From Pseudomonadota bacterium (GTDB lineage Bacteria; Pseudomonadota; Gammaproteobacteria; Steroidobacterales; Steroidobacteraceae), in contig JAJXZV010000276.1 of assembly GCA_021779875.1 (NCBI GenBank), forward strand, positions 1-8,944: a stretch of DNA of 8,944 nucleotides. The letters run 5' to 3'. How positions within the stretch are numbered: position 1 is the stretch's first letter; each line of letters starts with the position of its first letter. Of the stretch, positions 6,588-8,944 are shown piece by piece. A program made the position numbers and the translations under genes. Below the pieces are notes generated by a model, which saw only the letters and a list, made by a program, of their open reading frames with translations, was not told the origin of the DNA and did not search any database.

Positions 6588-8288
6588 CTGTCGCGCGTCA
6601 TCGGTTCGTGGATGTTGATGGCGGCCGCCTGCCAAGCCTGGGCGGGCGCGCCGCCCGCCGCCGAAGCCCTCGCACATCGGCTCGACCCGGACGCAAGACC
6701 CCGGGATCGCGAGGCTCTGGTACGGCTGTACGCCGGCGCGCAGGATCGGCTGCTGTGGAGCGACGGCGGCCGGCCGACGACCCAGGCCCTGGCGCTGCTG
6801 CACGAGCTGCGCCTCGCGGACGAACGCGGCCTGGACCCCGAGGATTATCCGGGCAACCGCCTCGCGCGGCAGCTCGTCGACCTGGTCGATTCGCCGGGGC
6901 CGGGGAGCGCGGCCTGGGCGGATTTCGACGTCGGGCTATCCTACGCGGCGCTGCGCTTCCTCTCCGACCTGCACCTCGGGCGCATCGATCCGGCCTCCGT
7001 GGGGCACAACCTCACGGTCGACCGAGGCGCGTTCGATCTGCCGACGGCGCTGGCGCATCTGGCGGTCGCCGCGGACGTCGATGCGGCCGTGGACGCCGTG
7101 GAGCCGCAGTTCGAGCACTACGCCCTGCTCAAGAAGCAGCTCGGCATCTACCGCGAGCTGGCCGCCGAGGCCGGATTGAACGATCTGCCGCCGCTGCCCC
7201 GCCGGTCGGTCAAGCCGGGCGAGCCCTACGCCGGAGCGGCGAAGCTCGCGCACCTGCTCGCGGCGGTCGGCGACCTGCCGCCGTCCGGCCTGCCGCCGTC
7301 GGACTCACCGCCGCCGGAGTCGATGACCCCCGCACTGGTGCAGGCCTTGAAGGCGTTCCAGGCGCGCCACGGACGCAAGCCCGACGGCGCGCTGGGCGCA
7401 CGCACCTTCGCCGCGCTCACGCGGCCCATGGCGGCGCGGGTCCAGCAGATCGAACTCACCATGGAGCGCTGGCGCTGGCTGCCCGCGAAGCTCACGAGCG
7501 CGCCCATCGTCGTCAACATCCCGCAGTTCCGGCTGTTCGCCTTCGAATCCACCGAGGACTCCGAGAGCCGGATGGTGCAGATGGACGTGATCGTCGGCAA
7601 GGCGTTCGCCGCGACCCAGACACCGGTATTCACCGCCGACATGACCTATCTCGTGTTTCGGCCCTACTGGGACGTGCCGTACCACATCGCCCTGAAGGAG
7701 ATCGTGCCGCAGGCGCGCGCCGATCCGGCAAGCCTCGAGAAGCACCAGATGGAGATCGTGCGCGGCCCGGACGACTCAGCGGTCGTGATGCCGGTCACGG
7801 CGGCCAACGTGGACCTGGTCGCGAGAGGCGTCCTGCGCGTGCGTCAGCGGCCGGGTCCGAACAACGCCCTCGGTCTCGTGAAGTTCATGCTGCCCAATTC
7901 CTACAACGTCTACCTGCACTCGACGCCGGCCCGATCCCTGTTCGCCGAATCACGCCGCGACTTCAGCCATGGCTGCATTCGCGTCAGCGATCCGGTGAGG
8001 CTCGCCGAGTACGTGCTGCGCGATTCGCCCGAGTGGGACCGGGACAAGATCCTGGCGGCGATGGACGGCCCGAAATCCCTGACCGTGCCGCTGCGCAATC
8101 GGATCCGGGTGTTCATCGTGTACGGCACGGCGGTAGCGCTCGAGCGCGGCGACATCCTCTTCTTCGACGACATCTACGGCCACGATGCGCGCCTGTGGCA
8201 GGCGCTGCAGGCACGGCGCCCGCGGCCTCAGCCGCGCCAGGTGCGGAACGCGCCCGTATCGAGGTGGACGAAATCGGACTTGCGGTAG
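6588..8288 (+). CDS. L,D-transpeptidase, LdtD/YcbB-like, periplasmic
   Basis: L,D-transpeptidases make 3-3 (mDap-mDap) crosslinks in peptidoglycan and resist most beta-lactams other than carbapenems. Counting from ATG 6612 (558 residues; E. coli YcbB 615), the protein has an N-terminal scaffold domain (about 20-210), a Pro-rich stretch LPPSGLPPSDSPPPES (about 223-237) and a peptidoglycan-binding domain (LVQALKAFQARHGRKPDGA, about 241-260). The YkuD catalytic domain follows (about 290-500), with His436 in YLHSTP, and His453 and nucleophile Cys455 in SHGCIRV. From ATG 6612 the signal peptide would lack a basic n-region and there is no ribosome-binding site. CTG at 6588 is in frame, has GGAG 7 nt upstream, and adds an Arg-containing start giving a normal signal with a possible AGA cleavage site. 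I therefore extend to CTG; the conservative start is 6612. The final residues beyond about 540 overlap the convergent mepK-like gene and look unconserved. Confidence 0.92.
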   Translation: MSRVIGSWMLMAAACQAWAGAPPAAEALAHRLDPDARPRDREALVRLYAGAQDRLLWSDGGRPTTQALALLHELRLADERGLDPEDYPGNRLARQLVDLVDSPGPGSAAWADFDVGLSYAALRFLSDLHLGRIDPASVGHNLTVDRGAFDLPTALAHLAVAADVDAAVDAVEPQFEHYALLKKQLGIYRELAAEAGLNDLPPLPRRSVKPGEPYAGAAKLAHLLAAVGDLPPSGLPPSDSPPPESMTPALVQALKAFQARHGRKPDGALGARTFAALTRPMAARVQQIELTMERWRWLPAKLTSAPIVVNIPQFRLFAFESTEDSESRMVQMDVIVGKAFAATQTPVFTADMTYLVFRPYWDVPYHIALKEIVPQARADPASLEKHQMEIVRGPDDSAVVMPVTAANVDLVARGVLRVRQRPGPNNALGLVKFMLPNSYNVYLHSTPARSLFAESRRDFSHGCIRVSDPVRLAEYVLRDSPEWDRDKILAAMDGPKSLTVPLRNRIRVFIVYGTAVALERGDILFFDDIYGHDARLWQALQARRPRPQPRQVRNAPVSRWTKSDLR

Positions 8289-8785
8289 TAGCCGACGCCG
8301 CCGCGGTTCATGGCGAGCGCCTGCGTGGCCAGATCCGCACAGCCCACCCCGGCGAGACGCACGTCGATGGCGCGGCCCTGCATGTGCAAGCTGTGGGTCG
8401 CCACGCCGTCGCTGCGCTCGTGCAGCATCCGGTTGGTCTGGGGTGAGCGGTAGCCGGAAATGACCCGGAACTCCGGATCGACCCCGGCACGCGCTGCAAC
8501 ATCGACCAGGTAATCGAGCAGCGTGGGTTCGATCGGGTGCCGGGCGTCGTTGCGATAATCGCGCAGCAGCACCTCGACGGCCGACATAGCCGCCGGCAGG
8601 TAGACGCCATCCCGGAAGAACTCCAGGTCGAGCGACTCGCCGGTGTGCAGATTCCGCAGCGCAACGCGCTTGGCCCGTCCCTCATCCCTCGGGGCCGCGC
8701 GCAGCGGCCGCGCCAGTGCGCCGGCCGCGGCCGCCGTGACCATCAACCCGCCGAATTTCAGCAGTTTCCTGCGCGCATGCATCAT
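8228..8785 (-). CDS. Murein DD/LD-endopeptidase, DUF882/peptidase M15 family (MepK/YcbK-like), Tat-exported
   Basis: E. coli MepK (YcbK) is a zinc peptidase of the M15/DUF882 family that cuts 3-3, and less well 4-3, peptidoglycan crosslinks. Counting from ATG 8785 (185 residues), the N-terminus is a twin-arginine signal: ARRKLLKFGG at 4-13, a hydrophobic Ala-rich stretch and a cleavage-like LRAAP near 28-32. The mature part has the family blocks: LRNLHTGE at 43-50, SGYRSPQTNRML at 110-121, the zinc-site motif SLHMQGRAID with His134 and Asp141, and DFVHLDTG with His174 as the predicted third ligand. GTG 8794 directly follows the upstream stop and is a possible alternative start, but ATG 8785 has a TTGAG-like site 8 nt away. 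It converges on the L,D-transpeptidase gene with a 61-nt overlap. In E. coli ycbB and ycbK are also neighbours, though on the same strand. It lies just downstream of a decarboxylase gene, perhaps sharing its transcript. Confidence 0.92.
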   Translation of the reverse strand: MMHARRKLLKFGGLMVTAAAAGALARPLRAAPRDEGRAKRVALRNLHTGESLDLEFFRDGVYLPAAMSAVEVLLRDYRNDARHPIEPTLLDYLVDVAARAGVDPEFRVISGYRSPQTNRMLHERSDGVATHSLHMQGRAIDVRLAGVGCADLATQALAMNRGGVGYYRKSDFVHLDTGAFRTWRG

Positions 8786-8794
8786 GCTGGGCAC

Positions 8795-8944
8795 TCAATC
8801 GTTCAAAAGCTGGCCCCGATCGAGCGCCAGTACGGTCGCCCGCGGGAAGAAGTTGAATTCCGAGGCGCAGGCCCAGGTGTAGGCCCCCATCTGCCGCCCG
8901 ACGATCAGGTCGCCGACGTCGAGGAGCGGCAAATCGATGTCTTC
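8795..8944 (-). CDS. PLP-dependent decarboxylase C-terminus (ornithine-decarboxylase-like), 5' part beyond the window
   Basis: Only the last 49 codons are present; the rest lies beyond position 8944. The segment carries the C-terminal beta-barrel signature of fold-III (alanine-racemase-like) decarboxylases: DLPLLDVGDLIVGRQMGAYT, then ACASEFNFFPRATVLAL. Eukaryotic-type ornithine decarboxylases have the matching LPELxVGDWLxFxxMGAYTxAxxxxFNGF block. In that family MGAYT helps form the dimer-shared active site. The FNFFPR ending is more like ornithine/lysine decarboxylases than diaminopimelate decarboxylase, but substrate cannot be settled from this fragment. Ornithine decarboxylation would feed putrescine synthesis. 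The TGA at 8795-8797 lies 9 nt before the preferred mepK-like ATG, so the two genes may be co-transcribed. Confidence 0.82.
   Translation of the reverse strand, partial: EDIDLPLLDVGDLIVGRQMGAYTWACASEFNFFPRATVLALDRGQLLND

Noticed and set aside
6621..6632. Lipobox in the transpeptidase signal (AAAC)
   Set aside because: The residue at -3 is Ala rather than Leu/Val/Ile and a signal peptidase I site (AGA) follows soon after, so a lipoprotein is less likely than a soluble periplasmic or anchored enzyme.
6534..6803. N-terminal extension of the cytochrome c gene to an ATG at 6803
   Set aside because: It would put about 90 residues before an obvious lipoprotein signal peptide and overlap the divergent transpeptidase gene.
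6608..8446. A 612-codon plus-strand open frame overlapping the L,D-transpeptidase in another phase
   Set aside because: Arg/Ala/Gly-rich shadow with no motif; it also runs into the MepK-like gene. The 6612 phase carries SHGCIR and the peptidoglycan-binding domain.

Overview
The window is a gene-dense, very GC-rich stretch of bacterial chromosome. Coding frames show strong G/C at third codon positions, and genes are packed with gaps of 2 to 78 nt or overlapping ends. The gene set (lgt followed by thyA, RlmI, a YcbB-type L,D-transpeptidase beside a YcbK/MepK-type peptidase, an ornithine-decarboxylase-like fragment) points to a proteobacterium, most likely a high-GC gammaproteobacterium. No species can be named. 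There is no sign of phage, transposon, CRISPR array, tRNA or rRNA; this reads as core-genome housekeeping DNA.

Layout. (1) Positions 1-3545, minus strand: a probable co-transcribed run read right to left, rlmI (23S rRNA C5-cytosine methyltransferase), lgt (prolipoprotein diacylglyceryl transferase), thyA (thymidylate synthase), then a SET-domain protein whose 3' end appears frameshifted near the window edge. (2) Positions 3546-3594: a 49-nt divergent promoter region. (3) Positions 3595-5664, plus strand: a large thioredoxin-fold/DUF255 protein of the YyaL/SSP411 family. (4) Positions 5620-6533, minus strand: a two-gene unit, a mono-haem cytochrome c lipoprotein followed 2 nt later by a HIT-family protein whose end overlaps the YyaL gene by 45 nt. 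(5) Positions 6534-6587: a short divergent intergenic with a hairpin over the cytochrome ribosome-binding site. (6) Positions 6588/6612-8288, plus strand: a periplasmic L,D-transpeptidase of the LdtD/YcbB type whose true start is probably a CTG. (7) Positions 8228-8785, minus strand: a Tat-exported M15/DUF882 murein endopeptidase (MepK/YcbK type), overlapping the transpeptidase gene tail-to-tail by 61 nt. (8) Positions 8795-8944, minus strand: the last 49 codons of a PLP-dependent decarboxylase resembling ornithine decarboxylase.

How they fit together. Lgt lipidates lipoproteins, and the cytochrome here is itself a predicted lipoprotein. The L,D-transpeptidase makes 3-3 peptidoglycan crosslinks, and the MepK-type enzyme is known in E. 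coli to cut them, so a maker and a breaker of the same bond sit end to end. The items most worth a second look are the SET-gene frameshift, the CTG start of the transpeptidase and the overlap that encodes a predicted MepK zinc ligand. I see no convincing new multi-gene system.
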